Counted from the stretch's first letter, positions 11,461-23,604 are shown. The stretch is 64,000 nucleotides of DNA from Cycas panzhihuaensis (GCA_023213395.1 CM041465.1:19840001-19904000); one strand, 5' to 3'. Notes: a model not told the origin generated them from the sequence alone. Program-made: numbers and translations.

Positions 11461-14400
11461 ATGGAAGGATACCCTTTCGATTGAGCCTATCACATATTTG
11501 CATAAGGAACTCATGAATTCCCTGCATCCGTTCTAGGATCAGCCCAAGAGGGTGACGATCCTCTTTTCTACCGGGATGACCAACATCACCCCCTTGACAT
11601 CCGTCCTTCTACCCATATGGTAGAAGACCTGGTTTCTCTTGAGGTCCACCATTCGATTAGTGATTCTTATGAGGAGCACCCTGAGGGGTCTATGTCATTC
11701 GTGGTCCCATCCACTTCTTATGGTCACGTAGATACCCCTCCCGCTGACGTGGTCGAAGCTATTAGTGAGTGCTTTTGAGCAGCTCATCTTCAATCACATC
11801 CCAGGTGGTTTAAAGATGTTTTGCGTGGTGGAGTGTCTTCTTCATCCACTCCTTTACCACCTTCTTCATTCGCACCTGCCCCTCCTACTACGAGTAACCT
11901 TATTGTTCCTATGCGTTCATCCCATTCCATTCCTACACCAACCTTAGTGATGAATGTTGCGCCTTCTATCCCTCATTATGGTCCTAGTTCTTTAGGACCC
12001 TCTCGTGGTATGTCTTTCTCTGAGTTGGGGGTTAGCATACCCTTTCCTAGTTAAGCTAATATGCCATCCCCTAATGTGGCATATGCATTTCCTAGCAGGC
12101 CTACAGGTCCTACTAGCTCTTCAGCTGCTAGTCATGTGGGACCCGCTCCTACATATCCTTAAAACCAACCTAGTGGTTCTTCCCTTTACATACCCCCAGG
12201 TTATATCTCTCAACCTTGGGGGCAGGGTAAAGGAAACAACATTCCAGCTTATGGTGTAGACCCGCTACACCCATATGGAGTTGCACCACCTACGAGTGGC
12301 CCATATGGGCAAAACTCGGTTCCACACCCTTCTTTCCCATCATCTAGTGTAGCCTCTTACATAGCGTCTTCACAAGGAAACCTAGCTTCCTTTCAAGATG
12401 CTTATCCTCAAGTCCCTTTCTAACAAGGGGCACTTCCCCAAGGAGGGATAGGTTTACCACCCCCATCTGTTCCTTACTCATTGCCATTTGTTGTTCCTAT
12501 GGTCCATGCAAGGGCAAATCCCTTTATAGACTATCGATTGACGCCATTATCTATTGAGGTGCTAGGGACCAACTTACCGCCTCATCCTCTCGAAGTTCCC
12601 AAATTTGATGGAACTTCCTCGCAAGACCTAGCAGAGCACATCCGTAGTTTTTCTATGGCGTGTATTGATTACTAGGCTTATGACCATATCTTAATGAAAT
12701 TATTCCCTCGAGCTTTATAAGGTGATGCCCTAAAATGGTTCTATTGCCTTCCCACTCATTCTATCTTTTCATTCTAGTAATTGGTGGATGAATTCATCAA
12801 CTACTTTGATGTAGCTCGTCCATTTGAAAGCAAAATGAAATCCTTCCTATCGCTCAAACAAGGTCATGATGAGATGAATTGTAACTTTGTGTGACGATTT
12901 TAAGACCTTCTTCACTCCACTAAGGCCACGTTGCCTGAGGAGTTGAAGAGGGACCTTTTCGTTAACGTACTTCACCCCGAAGTACATGTGGAAGTCCTCA
13001 AGATGGGGGCGACCACATGTGACTCTGTGATTGTAAAGTGCTTAGTACTCAAGGCTATTGAGATTCAAGCTGGACTCAAGAAGCCTCTCAAGCCCTCACA
13101 GTGACGTGAGGCACCACCTCCAACCAAGGATACTAAATCACAATAGTCTTCTAGGTCTTCTTCTCATCCAACTGAGAAGACCCTAGGTCCGCTTACATCT
13201 GTTATACGTTCATTCGAACGTACGATGAAGGAACTCAAGTTACAAGCTCCTTCGTTGCTAACCTCCAACAAACAAATTCAACATGCTACCCAAGCTCCCC
13301 TCCCTAGGAATGGAAACACCCAGTCCTCTCAAGCGAGGAAGATAGATCCTTCACTTGAGAAGAAGTGGTGCTCCATTCATGGGGAGTGCTTTCACGATGA
13401 CTCATGTTGTAGGGCCCAGCATCCCAAGGATGCCCCTTGAAGTGACTCCTCCCCTAAGCAGGCCTCAAGGCTGAACCTAGACCAATTAGATCACAAGGAT
13501 CAGTTCCCCAAACATGGGGAATGCGATCGCAACACTCAATCCAGAAACAACCAGAACTGAGGAAGATCACTCAATTCCCATCCTTCCCGTGATAAAGGGA
13601 AGGGCGCCTGGGATTTGTCCTCTCCCTCGCATTCTCCTAACTAAGACACTCCTTCACCTTTATAGTCCCAGAATAAGGGAAAGAAGGTGATCCAAATGCT
13701 TGAGGCTACCCCTTTATATGCCCTTACTCGGTCTCAAGCTGCCAAAGAAGTAGCTGGTGCTTCTTCTTCTATTCCTTCCAATCCTCTTCCAGAGAACCCT
13801 CCTCCAGAAGTGCCTCTTTTTCCTAAGGCCATTCCCATGCATCTTGGTCGTTACGATTTTTGAAGGGCACTTACCCAACCTACTGCGAAGGGTAAGCCTT
13901 TTTCCATCATTGATGAACTCCATACTATCACTGCGGGAATGTCCTTGATGGATGTTTTGAGGAGTTACCCTGAGCAATGGGCTCTCCTTTTAGAAGCTTT
14001 AGGATCAAATGATGCACTCATCTACACTTTGGGTATCACCCAAAGTCATGAACCTGTTATTTCTTTTGATCCTCAGGACCTTCCTCCCGCGTGTGAAAGG
14101 GAACATCAATGCAACTTCCCATTCACCATTACCATTGATACACGCAACTGTACCCTACGAAGGACTGTTGTTGACAACGGTTCTTCTGTGAATGCCATGC
14201 CCTTGCGTGTTATGTAAGAGCTTGGTATTTCTACCTTGGAACCTGTTCCATGGTGATGCCAAGGCTACGACGGTAGCGAAAAGACCCCATTAGGATCTGT
14301 TGCGATCCTGCTCACTCTCGAGGGCAAGACTATCCTCACTGACATTGTAGTCCTTGACATCGACGTTGACTACAACCTTCTCTTAGGTCGACCATGTCTT

Positions 14401-15468
14401 GACCAGATTGGAGCCATGTGTTCGACCCTCTAGGGCCAACTTAAATTCATCCATGATGGACGAATGAGGGTTGTTTCCCACGAACACCCACCTGATAAAC
14501 AAGTTCATCCTGTTAATTAGGTAAGCCAAGGCCCTTCTACTCATGCCTTAGATTGCTCCATTGGTATACCTAATCCATCTCACACTGAAGAAGATCTCAC
14601 ATCTTCTTCTCCTAGTCTCATGCGCTTCGCTCCTATTAGTGTTGGAAGCTACGGGTACCTCGCCTTGTTTAGTGACGATGAGTCTCATGACAAGGATGAG
14701 GATTGTCTTCATCCAATTTCTTTCCTCCGCACTAGTAGGATGTACCTATCTCATTTTAGATCCCCACCTAGAGCTTTTTTTATTGGTGAGACTAGCCACT
14801 CCTTTATGTCACATATCATCACTCGTATTGACTTATCCGTCATTAGTTCTTCCTCTTCATCACCTCCCACAGGTGATGGCTTTGAGGAACTCCCTTTCGC
14901 TCCTTCTGAGGAGCCCCTTCTTGACTCTCCCTTAGAGTCTGTCGAGGATGTTGGACAACCTGATGACCCCCACAGTCTCGTTATCCCCACTTCCTCCAGC
15001 ACTTCATCTACTTGAAGTAAGGTCATCCATGGGGTGGATTACTTTGAAGATGATGAAGCCTTGCCTGAGCACTTAGCGGGCTCCATGCCCAATCTAGTCG
15101 AGATTCCCTCTTTACAAGTCTCCCTTCGGGGTCTCATCAATAAGGAGTCACTCTGCCAGGCTCACCTCCTTAACCTCAAAGCTTTGGATGAGAGACATTT
15201 AGCTGCCTATCAGGCTAATCTGGCATCCAAAGCTCACTGACAAAGGACCTATGATAAACATCTTTGTTCCCATCCTTTATTTCCTGGGGATCATGTCCTC
15301 AAATTAGAGTACCTTCATGACCCTTTGACCAAATTTAAACCCAGATGGGTTGGTCCCTTCGCCATTATCAAGAACCTCGGTAACGATGCTTATAGGATCG
15401 CCACCCTAGAGGGTCTTGAATTTGAGAAAGCCATTAATAGGAAATTCCTTAAGAAATTTTACTCATGA
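11461..15468 (+). pseudogene. Tat-like gag-protease fused in frame to integrase tail
   Basis: One frame of 1336 codons runs from ATG at 11461 to TGA at 15466-15468. It has about 25 internal stops but, as far as I can follow it, no frameshift. Codons 1-370 are a Pro/Ser-rich N-terminal region. Gag proper begins near codon 377 (LEVPKFDGTSSQDLAEHIRS). Aspartic protease is near codon 903 (TVVDNGSSVNAMPL), with the catalytic DTG or DSG changed to DNG, and a YNLLLGRPCLDQIGA block near codon 970. A Ser/Asp-rich linker follows. At about 15097 the text jumps to VEIPSLQVSLRGL, the end of an integrase core, then KALDERHLAAYQ and an integrase C-terminal domain (FKPRWVGPFAI, NDAYRI). RT, RNase H and integrase core are absent. 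The start is inferred; the frame is open a little upstream. Confidence 0.8.
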
Positions 15469-16139
15469 CCTTATCGTCACCTCACCCTTACTCTGAAATG
15501 AGCCTAAACTACCATCTTAAGTTCATTCCCATTCCTCCCAGCCATGGGTGGAATGATGATTTAGGATGGCCTCTTTTGTTTCCTTCTGGTTCCTCCCACG
15601 GAACCCTTATTCCCATTTTCCCTTAGGACCTTGTCCTTCTATTTGGGCATCCCCTAGTTAGGACGACTCTCTGGAATATCGCTACTCCCCCTCTTGCTTA
15701 GTATTTCCTTTGCATATCTTGCTATGTTCCTCCGTAGATATGCATGTTTCCCTATTTCTTAACCCCACATATGTCTATCACCTCTACTCATGGTGGTCGT
15801 GTGTGCTCCTATTAGGTATATGGCCGTGCATGAAAGGAAATATGTGCATCACATAACAAAACATACATATCAAAATGGGGCACCAATTGTCCCGTTTATA
15901 TATATATACATCAAAATTATGTGTCATATCATACATATGGTGTGGTACATCCTCTGTGGGAAGTCGGTGTCCTTATAGGGGGTACAATCATGTGACTCTA
16001 TATATGTGACCCACTGGAGGCCCGTGCTTTCCCCTGTCAAAATCAAATCTATGAATACTATCCTACTATTTCCTTGCTCCTGGGGTATCATCTCTTGGTC
16101 AGTGTAATCCCTCTCTTGGGGACCATATCCCTCTGAGAC
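15469..16139. other. Non-coding spacer inside Tat-like element
   Basis: Between the integrase stop and the antisense gene. Pyrimidine-rich on the plus strand with a short TA run near 15898-15911. I see no gene. Confidence 0.6.
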
Positions 16140-17940
16140 TCCTCCTAAGTCTCCGTGAGCTCCCTGCCTCGATCCCCTCGTGTGGCCTCCTCAGTGTTGT
16201 CGCTGCTGTGTAGGTATGTGTCCTGCTCTGGCTCGACCTCGACGCCACCTAATCCACCAGCTAATCGCATCAAGCCTGGATACGATCTTTCTCACCCTCT
16301 ACTCCCTGGAGCCTCTCCTCCATGCTTTGGAACTTCTCCTCCATCCTTCAGAGATGCTCCTCTAGGACTGCCATCTGAATCCTACTCTCTGCCTCTCTAC
16401 CTGCTCCTCCCTGAGCTTCTAGAGTGTGTACGTGACTTTGCAGTGCATCTCGTTTGCCCTGAGTCTCGTCCAGGTCTTGCTGCAGTCGTCCCCTGAATGC
16501 TATATGCTCTTAGGACTTTGTAGCCCATATATCCCTTGCCCTCGCCAATGGGGTGAATGTTGCCATATGGGCACCAACTGATCTGGGTGTATCCTCAGCC
16601 TAGATGGGTGGCTGCCCCTGTGCATACACTTGAGGGAACATCTCCCTCACCATAGCCTCCACTAACTTCTAAATCTCTGCAGTACCTACGATCCAGCATG
16701 CCATGTATTAGTACATGCCTATGGATATCAAATCAAACCAAAATCAAACTATATATGTGTGGCAATCAAACGATGACAGGAAATGACTATGTCTCACTTG
16801 GTGCGGCAGCCGACTCCTCGACTCAAGTGACTGCCTCCCCCTCTGGCGCTCTGCCAACTGCTAGTACCTCCTCCACTAGGGCCTCTCTCCTCTCTAGAAC
16901 TAGCTCTGTCATCACCTCCCTAGATCTCCTCATGATCTGTAGCCTGCAGGTCCATGCCACTGGCCCCTTGCTCTCCTCTACAACTCCTGATGGGCCTACC
17001 TCTTTGCTAGTAGTCCTAGATGGCCCTGCTCCTCCACCTGCTGTCCCCGAGGGACCTACCTCTCCTGCAGGTCATGATGGGCTAGCCCCATCTCTTCCAT
17101 CTATACCCTCATCATCTCTTAGGAGTACCCCAGCTCCACCTGCCTCATCATCGTTATCCCACCTCACTGCCCTATATGGATCTGCTATATAGTCTGTTAT
17201 AGTGAGGAGGTCTAGCGATGTAGCCTCCATTAACCATCAGACGTGGGCCTGGTCCTCTATCCCTCTCAGTCAAGTCTGCCATATGTGGACCATCAGGGCC
17301 CACTCTGCAATAGGGTGTGATCCCCCCACTGGTGCCACTGCCCTAAAATGATAAAAAAACCAACATTGTAACAATGTGCTATATGACAATCCTCCCTTGC
17401 CTGCTACTCTAATGGCATCTAGTTGTGCGATGAGGTTTACCACTATCAGGGTGCCCTAGTCCATCCTCTCGCTTGCCTCGCAATGGCATACTATATCCAT
17501 CCATCCCTTAGGGATGTCCCTATAGTTCTGTTTCTGAGAAACCTAGAACAGAATGCACAAAGTAATCAATTTCCTTACTCGAGGAATCCCTGACATGACC
17601 ATAGCCTGGAGAGGAACTCCTCACCTCTCCCATCTATCTGCTCCAGTAAAGAATGCCACTACCTCCCTGTGTGCTACCTCATTACTAGGTAGCACTCTGA
17701 GTGCTATCGACCTCCCGATCCAAGCACTCCCGATGTCATCTAATATCCCTCGGTGTCACTATCACGTCTCCCACTTGGGGTAGGTGGAAAACATGCCTCC
17801 TCTGATCCCAGTGTGACACAATGTCTATCAATAGCCTTTGGTCTGACATATACTAAGGTATACTCATGACCTTGAGCAGGCCACATCTTCGTAGGACTCC
17901 CTTGTCCTCTCAAGTCATCATCTCTATGACACTTAACATA
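16140..17940 (-). pseudogene. Antisense gene with plant-mobile-domain-like motif and coiled coil
   Basis: Read on the minus strand from about 17939. First block (17737-17830): LLIDIVSHWDQRR then HVFHLPQVGDVIVTPRDI, resembling the start of the plant mobile domain (a W-x-H-x-F-x-x-P pattern followed by T-x-x-D-[VI]). After a frameshift near 17735 it continues as SIALRVLPSNEVAHREVVAF and VPLQAMVMSGIPRVRKLITL. Further on are NYRDIPKGWMDIVCH and GTLIVVNLIAQLDAIRVAG (to about 17390). An acidic Gly-rich stretch follows (about 16980-17160), then Glu/Arg/Gln-rich heptad-like sequence at 16150-16500 (LQQDLDETQGKRDALQSH), a likely coiled coil. Stops are mostly TAG or TGA at Gln or Arg positions. One or more introns are possible (a TAG/GT acceptor near 16690). 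The function is unknown. Plant mobile domains are known both in host MAIN-type proteins and in transposons. Confidence 0.55.
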
Positions 17941-18606
17941 GCCATCCATATGTTTTCGTGGTTGTCTATCACAATCACAACCTACAAACACCACAAAAAC
18001 TAGTCAGAACCTAGCTTACACTCAACTCCTGGTCTCTAGGCTATCTCTCAGTTCCATTTGATCAAGATTTGGGGCCCCTCAGGCCCCTATCTTCTTTTTT
18101 TTGTAGTGTTGCCTTCGTATAGTGCCAAACTTCGTGGTACCGCAAAGTTTAGCCTGGGTCCCGTGGTGATCGAGGCCCCGCGACAAAGATCGTGACACCG
18201 CGATCTTTCTTGGCAGGTGAAAAGCACCCCCTAAAGGGGTTTTACTGAAAAAAACAAATTCTTCTGGGTGGGCCCTAGTAGGGCCCACTAGGACCAAGGC
18301 TGCCTAATGCCCCAGTCCTGCCTCTTTCTGGGTCTGATTTAGACTCCGAGAGGTCATTTCTCACCCATATAGGGCTTAAAAATCTACATGAAAAACACAA
18401 AAAGCAATGAAATTAAAATCATGAGATGGGTTAGGTTTTATAGGATCTACTCACTAGATCTTGCCTAGCCGTCGTTATCTCACTCCTACGGTCTCAACGG
18501 CTATCTCCTCGCTCTGGTCCAACAGTCTAATCTCCCTCTGCATGCCTCTGAAGTTGGGTAGCACTCCATTGCATAAGGGAATGGCTCTGGATTCTCTTGA
18601 GAACTC
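17941..18606. other. Spacer upstream of antisense gene, with GGTACC-type repeats
   Basis: Contains CGTGGTACCGCAAAGTTT and GACACCGCGATCTTT units at 18131-18215, related to the LTR repeats. It lies between the antisense gene and the downstream RNase H gene, so it could be a divergent control region. No coding block was recognised. Confidence 0.5.
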
Positions 18607-18624
18607 ATGAAAATGACTCTATTT

Positions 18625-18645
18625 TCCATCAAGTTTCCTTATATA
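18625..18645 (+). promoter_or_regulatory. TATA-like box upstream of the RNase H gene
   Basis: TTATATAGG sits in pyrimidine-rich sequence about 550 bp before the RNase H domain. Two good 3' splice-site-like sequences follow: a CTTTCTTGCAG before ATGCATTT near 18785, and TTTTTTTTGCAG near 18823. This would allow an internal promoter or a spliced transcript. Inference only. Confidence 0.3.
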
Positions 18646-19179
18646 GGCAGGGGCCCTGATAGGCACTGTCTCTATTTTAGCTCTCATGATAGCCCTCTAG
18701 ACTATCTCATACCCCTGATCACCTTTACCTCCTGGCCCTGTCTCCTATTGTTCTCCCATAGCCTTCGTTTCACTCTTTCTTGCAGATGCATTTATGGCAT
18801 CTTGCCAATGCATTTTTTTTGCAGAGCCCTTTCATCTCGTTTTATGTGCCACCCCCATGCCTACCCGAGTTTATACTCATTTGGCTCGTTTCGCCATCCT
18901 AGACCCATTTCTGTAGCTCTTTCCTACCCCTGGGGCCTCCAGAGGGAATGCTTCCCCCATTCAGGGGCATGTTTTACTTTCTGAAGCAACCTTTGGTATC
19001 CCAGGGTGCCTTTTTTTCGCCCACTCTCAGGTAGTGGTCGGATAGCCTATTCTCATCCTTGGGTAGCCTTATTGCTAGGTCCTCCTACCCTTCACAGCCA
19101 TTTATTGCTTGCCTTTCAAGCCTCTTTTTGCTTCATTATTACTTATTATTACCAGGACTTTTTCTGTCCCCCATGTCTC

Positions 19180-19590
19180 TCTACATTTTTACTGATAGTG
19201 GAAGCTGCGATAACCCTGGACCTTCTGCCACTGCATGGATTCTTCGTAGCTCCTCTGGACATGACATCCTATGCTCTGAGGTCTTCCTCCCAGAGGCTAC
19301 CAATAATAATGCTGAGTACACTACTGTTATTAAGGCTCTTACTGATGCTCTCTATTTCCATCACAGATCGATTGTTCTTCTTTGTGACTCCTAGGTTGTG
19401 GTGTCCCATCTCACCCAAGTTTACCAGGTATGATGCCCTCACCTAAGAGCCCTTGCTTTGACCACCAGATCTCTCCTGGCTTATTTTTAGTCTATCGACA
19501 TTTGACATATTCCTTGGGCCCTCAACCCTGAGGTAGATAGTCTCGTTCACCTCATCCTTGAGCATCACCTCCCTCTTCTTGCTGACTGCC
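19180..19590 (+). pseudogene. Archaeal-type RNase H (aRH) of Tat-like element
   Basis: The domain reads LYIFTDSGSCDNPGPSATAW, then NNNAEYTTVIKAL, LLCDS and LNPEVDSLVHLILEHH. The four catalytic acids are all present: Asp at 19194, Glu at 19314, Asp at 19386 and Asp at 19536. The G-x-x-x-x-NPGP loop is typical of RNase HI and archaeal-type RNase H, not the standard Gypsy RNase H. Four or so stops interrupt the second half, each one C-to-T step from Gln CAG or Arg CGA. There is no frameshift. It would remove RNA from RNA-DNA hybrids during reverse transcription. Its place after the antisense gene and before the 3' LTR is unusual. The N-terminal start is not defined (ATG at 19059 is possible). 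Confidence 0.8.
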
Positions 19591-20014
19591 CTTGAGACTT
19601 GTCTAGTTGATCTGACACCCAAGTTCCAGGCCATCATATGTATCATCTTACAATCTGTTTGCACCTCCGAAAGTTAGCTGCTAACGAGGTTAAACTATGG
19701 TGACTACTAGTTGGTTCACTTATTTCTTCTACTTGATCATGTATATCTCTTGCATCTTTTTGCGATGGAGGGTAGCCCCCTCACCCTTCTCATCTTCTAG
19801 TCGACTCTTGGGTAGTGCATAGGTAGCCCCTATGTGGCTTCCACCCCTATCCTCGTATCTATGCATTCCACCACGACACTCGTCGGTGCCCTTAACTCCT
19901 GTTATGATCATGATTTATATATATACATACATATGTGCTACTGACAATTGTGTTATCAGCATTCGCCATCGCACCATACTTCCGAGCGGCGAGGCTCTAC
20001 TGCTAATAGGGCAG
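19591..20014. other. Spacer before Tat-like 3' LTR
   Basis: No gene seen. A short TATATATACATACATA run lies near 19917. The last bases (AATAGGGCAG) abut the LTR and are a weak polypurine-tract candidate. Confidence 0.5.
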
Positions 20015-22783
20015 TGTTTCCCAGCTTCTGGGAATGGATACAGAGAGGTCAACTTAGGTAAGTACAGGTATATTTCTCACCTTACTTTTGCTTCTTATGA
20101 GGAGTATTTACTTGCATGCTACATGTTTTTCGTAGATGGTTTGCACCATCTACACCTCTTTAGCCTATGACGACTATAGCGGGGGCACACTCCTAGCAAG
20201 TGTGGCACCCTGGTGGTTGCGTCACTTCCCGCAATCTTTCCTACTCCCCTTAAGGAGTACTTGATTCAGGTGATGATTATTCGTATGTTGATTTATCGCA
20301 ATTTGGTCTCCTTGTTGTGTCCTTGAGTCGTATGATTACCTTTTTATGGCTCTTGGTCCGTTGTTTGCCTTTGGGCAGGTGGGCCCACCCCCCTACCAGC
20401 CTCCTAGTACACTGGCCCATAGCCCTGGCTGGCTATTTGGGCTAGTTTGACCCTCTAGCCCTGTACTGCAGTAAATTTCGTGGTACCACGATGTTTACCG
20501 CGGTACCATGATATGTACCGCGGTGCCACTGTTATGTTTTAATTTTTAAAACCACCATGCCAATTCTCATATTTATTATGAAATTGCCACGTGTCCTTCA
20601 ACCCACCTTAGTGCCAGCCGAGCCCTAATCGCTCGATTAGGGTTGGGGCTAAGTATTTAAGCTCTCCTTAACTCATTTTTTGGATCTTTTTTGCTCTCTT
20701 TAGAAGGAATACAAAGGGAAAATGCCCTACTCTCTGCTCTATTTTTCTGCTCTACTACATTTCCAGGACCTACAACTACTCCTCTACACCCAGCTCTCCT
20801 TAGGCTTCATTGTGACACCCTCACAACTCACTGCACTCCCTGGAGAGGGCCTCCTTGAGGAGTTTTCAAGGTCTCTTTGCTCAGGCAATCACCAAGTAGT
20901 CCCAAAAGTAGGATTTCTCTTAGCCGCCTTAGCAGGGGCTCCATACCTATTGTATCTCAGTCTTTTCTCAGGTTTTTTAGCCTCTTCTTAGTAGGCTTTT
21001 GTAGAGGCAAACATGTCCCCACTTTCTCTTGAGGTCTTTATTGATTTAAAGTCATTTCTTTGCTCAGTTTATGCCCAGATTTATGTACGTTTGTCACTAG
21101 TTTTCTTCTCCTTATTTCAAGAGTTTATTTCTTACTTTCTCTTTGATTTTTCTCTGTTGCTTGAGCCTCTTCTCCTGTGTTTCACGCCCAAGATAGCGGG
21201 CAAAGAGGACTCCATAGGGTTTGGGACAGAGATGGGTGGATTCTGTGCCACCTTTGCACTCCCTAAGAGGCTTCCTCCCTCCAAACCCTCCTCTTTTACC
21301 CCCATGCTGTCCCTGGAGTAGGTAAAGGATTAGAGGACTATTTCTAGTTGCTGAAACCATCGTTTGCACCTGTTGTAATGTTGGTTTTCAGGCCCATTTT
21401 TCTCATCTAGGCAACGCATAAGCCCCAAAAACTCTTCCTAGCTCAACCCTTCTCTCAATGGCCCAGTTTGCTTTGTATAGCCCTCCAGCTCATTGAGGAC
21501 TTCCTTGGGCTCTTTTACACTTTTGCTGCCCCTGTTTATAGCCAGCTATATAGCCATACCCTTGCTGCCCTGTAGTTTCTTGAGGGAGGGTAGGGTTGCC
21601 CTTTGCGAGAGGTGGGTCACTCCAAGGCTCACCTATTTACATACCTTTTGTTTGTGTATTTTTGACTATAATTTATTACTGCAACCTTGTGATTTATGAG
21701 TACTAATATATATGTATAGAGATTTAGTTTTGGCATATGTATATATAGATGTTTTTGGTGGTCCTTCTTGTGTTGCTAGCCTCCTTTCCCTGGAGGGGAA
21801 TCTTTACAGTTACTTGTAGGTAAAAGGAAGATGTGAGGAACTTCTCCTCCCTTCTTTCTCCTAGGTAAGTGCATTTATTTATACTTTATCATAGCATTTT
21901 ATTTTCTGCTATTGCTTTTCTTTTCATTTTTCGGCACTTTAGTGTCGCTTTCCAGGGAAGGTAAGGAAGCCCCACGCTTCACCCTACCGCGACCCTCCGT
22001 TGTTGCTTCATGGAATGATTTGGACATCTTGTGGAAGCATCACTGCTTCGACCATGTCCTCATCCTAGGCATGTGCCCTTGCTTCATTTCACTCTCTCTC
22101 TTTTAAAAAGCTTTGCATAGTAGTAATTAGACAACATAAAATAAAAAGGGAATCAACTCTTTTTGTCTACATTTTGTATGTTATATCTCACATACCATAC
22201 TTATTTTAGGAAAGGGATCTTAGGAAGTTTTCCCCTTAGCCTTTCCCCTTAGCTTGTAAACCTTGCCGTTGCTCCCTTGGCTTATTGTATTTGATTTGGT
22301 TTACTTACGCGTATACCTTAGCACTTTCGTTTTCTTGGGTTGTGCCCTTAAAGGGAGATTTTGGAGTAGTTGACTGTTCCCACTCCCTTCCTCTTTCCTT
22401 AGTTCTATTTGCTTAGCCAAATAACCGAGGGGATCTTAGCTATGCTATAGGCTATTTTCCTGTCTTTCTCTCACTCGTTTCCCTCCACCATAGTGAAACT
22501 CCTGAGGGTTCTCTTCCTCCCCTTCCGGCCATCTAAGGGTGGGAGGACTTTTCTCCGAAATCTATCTAGGCTATCTTTTCACCTTCCCTCTTCTTATTTA
22601 AAGTGGGGAACCACCCTTAGGTTGTTGGGTATCATCCACAGGTCTCGAACTCATGCTCCAGCACACGGGGCACTCTGTGTGGTACTCACCTCGCTTGTAG
22701 GTTCCTATCTACACCCCTATATCATCAGTGATTATCTTCGTCATTCCTACTTAGCTAGGTGGTTATCCCGTAGATGCGCATCT
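20015..22783 (+). mobile_element. Tat-like 3' LTR (2769 bp)
   Basis: Begins TGTTTCCCAGCTTCTGGG and ends GCATCTA (the terminal CA has become TA). It is collinear with the 5' LTR. It carries about 380 bp (about 21630-22010) that the 5' LTR lacks, including a CTAGGTAAGT donor-like site near 21865. Palindrome and TATA-like box are kept at 20623-20660. Confidence 0.85.
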
Positions 22784-22788
22784 AGAGG

Positions 22789-23241
22789 GCAAATGATATC
22801 CAATGAGCTAAATTTTGAGGAAGTAAAATTTGAGCTTAATTTTAATTTGTTAGCCCTAGGTATCAAGCTACAACTTTTTAAAATTGCATGAACGCCACTT
22901 GCATAACATACATTTTAGTTGTTGGTGGTTGTACTTGCATGAATGCCACATGGTAAACATGTATTTTAGTTTTCTTTCTATAAATTAACCCCTCTTGAGC
23001 TCATTTACAATATTGGAGACTTGATTCTTATGTGTAAGACATACTTGACTTAGGAGCAACATTGAGGTAGCACTTGGAAGGTGTTGGAGACCATAGAGGA
23101 GGAAGATTTTAACACTTTAAGCATCCTTTTTGGAGAGTGGGAGCTTCATTGAAGGAGTCTTGGGAAGTTGAAAGCCCCTTGTGGTATTATTGTATCATTT
23201 CTTCATCATAACTTGCTTATTCTTTGCTAGTTTTTTTTCTC
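22789..23241 (+). mobile_element. Gypsy G 5' LTR, fragment 2
   Basis: Continues fragment 1 after the Tat-like insertion (CAAATGATATCCAATGAGCTAAA, matching 35680-35700 in the 3' LTR). Cut at 23241 by Copia B; the last five bases TTCTC are the target-site duplication. Confidence 0.85.
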
Positions 23242-23604
23242 TATTAACATGGTAGTTAATTATTAAGCCACTTAGTTAATGTTAATGTGGTTTAATTAAG
23301 TGAAAGGGTGTGAAGCCAAAAGGTGCAACTTATTCGAAGGGTCACAACCTTAATCGAGTGACACCTCTTGGAGAGTATAAATGCCTTAAGACCTTATATA
23401 TTCAACATTCAAGTATTTATTGTGTAATAATCAAGTGATCCATCAAGGAACCTCTTTATGGTTGGTTTTTTCCTGAAAGAGTTTCCCACGTAAATTCCTG
23501 TGTACTATGCAATTATTTTTTGTGTTTTCTATTTGTTGCTTGTTGTGTATGGTTAAAGATCCTATATATGGGAACATTTGTATATGATTTCATGTTCTCG
23601 AGCA
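23242..23604 (+). mobile_element. Copia B 5' LTR
   Basis: Starts TATTAACATGG (TG decayed to TA) and ends CTCGAGCA directly before the primer site. Confidence 0.9.

Larger units (their letters stand above)
8810..22783 (+). mobile_element. Tat-like Gypsy element, full length, non-autonomous
   Basis: A 13,974-bp insertion bounded by a perfect 5-bp target-site duplication GAGGG (8805-8809 and 22784-22788). Long LTRs lie at 8810-11200 and 20015-22783. The inside holds a primer-site candidate, a single 4-kb gag-protease-integrase-tail frame, an antisense gene region (16140-17940), and an archaeal-type RNase H (19180-19590). RT, the Gypsy RNase H and the integrase core are missing, so mobility must have depended on an autonomous partner. 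The extra RNase H and very long LTRs are features known from the Tat lineage of Ty3/Gypsy. LTR divergence of about 7% in the first 180 bp places it between Copia A and Copia B in age. It sits inside the 5' LTR of Gypsy G. Confidence 0.85.

Noticed and set aside
14751-15026. 91-codon minus-strand frame
   Set aside because: Shadow of the Ser/Asp-rich linker of the gag-protease frame.
16698-17192. 164-codon Ser/Pro/Thr-rich plus-strand frame
   Set aside because: It is the reverse complement of the acidic linker and coiled-coil region of the antisense gene, which gives better protein texture.
18607-18984. 125-codon plus-strand frame upstream of the RNase H
   Set aside because: No recognisable motif and not in frame with the RNase H; the region looks like leader with splice-site-like sequences.
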